From the NCBI GenBank assembly GCA_022606425.2, contig JAHDVF020000892.1:1-64000 (forward strand): a stretch of DNA of 64,000 nucleotides, written 5' to 3'. This DNA comes from Lepidostoma basale. Taxonomy: Eukaryota; Arthropoda; Insecta; Trichoptera; Lepidostomatidae. Below the pieces are notes generated by a model. That model had not been told where the DNA came from, searched no databases, and saw only the letters and a program-made list of their open reading frames with translations. The position numbers were made by a program, and so were the translations under genes. Positions 63,870-64,000 of this stretch are shown one piece after another. The stretch's first letter is position 1. Each line of letters starts with the position of its first letter.

Positions 63870-64000
63870 ATGGTAATTAAAGCTATATTTTTGCATTATT
63901 TCACTTATTTTCACTGATATTATAATGAAAACATATAAATTCAATTTATAATCACCATTTTCTTCCACAGGCGAACTATTCAGAGGACCAGTTGGCCGGT
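63870..64000 (+). CDS. Start of an EF-hand/myosin light chain-like gene (partial)
   Basis: GAGAAAATG is followed at once by GTAATT (donor, 63873). The acceptor TTTTCTTCCACAG ends at 63970, and the next exon begins ANYSEDQLAG at 63971 and runs off the window. Joined, the protein starts M-ANYSEDQLAG. Essential myosin light chains and other calmodulin-family proteins begin M-A-x-Y-[ST]-E-[DE]-Q-[LI], and an intron directly after the initiator ATG is known in calmodulin-family genes. The best guess is a non-muscle/cytoplasmic essential myosin light chain, but only ten residues are visible. The final GGT might also be the start of the next donor. Confidence 0.55.

Overview
The window looks like nuclear DNA of an insect. 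It is AT-rich, has few genes with introns, and carries mariner elements with TA target duplications, several 5'-truncated LINE families typical of arthropod genomes, tRNA-derived SINEs, MITEs and Penelope-like retroelement remnants. The order (for example Lepidoptera or Coleoptera) cannot be settled by eye. Three host genes are visible, all on the + strand, and nearly everything else is mobile-element debris.

Layout. (1) 4,634-34,333: the last two exons of a gene I do not recognise, separated by a 29-kb intron packed with LINE 3' ends, MITEs, two dead mariners, a Penelope-like coding remnant and one apparently intact mariner (29,532-30,819). (2) 34,334-54,691: intergenic DNA with more LINE ends, SINEs, hammerhead-type repeats and a CpG-rich block with NRF-1-like sites near 41.4 kb. 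(3) 54,692-62,575: a complete eight-exon STRAD pseudokinase gene (409 codons), including a 178-base third exon found by splice-site and family logic. Its introns hold CR1-like LINE ends and hammerhead repeats. (4) 63,870-64,000: the start of an EF-hand/myosin-light-chain-like gene whose first intron directly follows the ATG, with a perfect CRE about 33 bases upstream.

The most interesting pattern is a large set of short repeats, in both orientations and often as inverted pairs, that match type I hammerhead ribozymes: a CUGANGA-like box, a stem-loop, GAAA, a short palindrome acting as stem III (ACAUGU, ACCGGU or ACAGCUGU) and a UH cleavage dinucleotide. Several have a complementary stem I. Hammerheads of this kind are known in the terminal repeats of Penelope-like elements, and a Penelope coding remnant (RT N-terminal motif plus GIY-YIG) lies at 19.3-19.7 kb. 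At least six sequence families occur in 64 kb. Several share the same non-consensus core across copies, including a repeated C3-to-U with G8-to-A pair of changes. Two MITEs are inserted inside the stem-II loop of such motifs.

The LINE families are named here only for cross-reference: L-A (TTAG-repeat tail), L-B, L-C, L-D and L-D' (GAA-rich tails), L-E, L-F, L-G (TTTGA-type tail, Jockey/R1-like) and CR1-like. Family clades are inferred from C-terminal protein motifs, not from alignment. No tool was run; all boundaries are read by eye.
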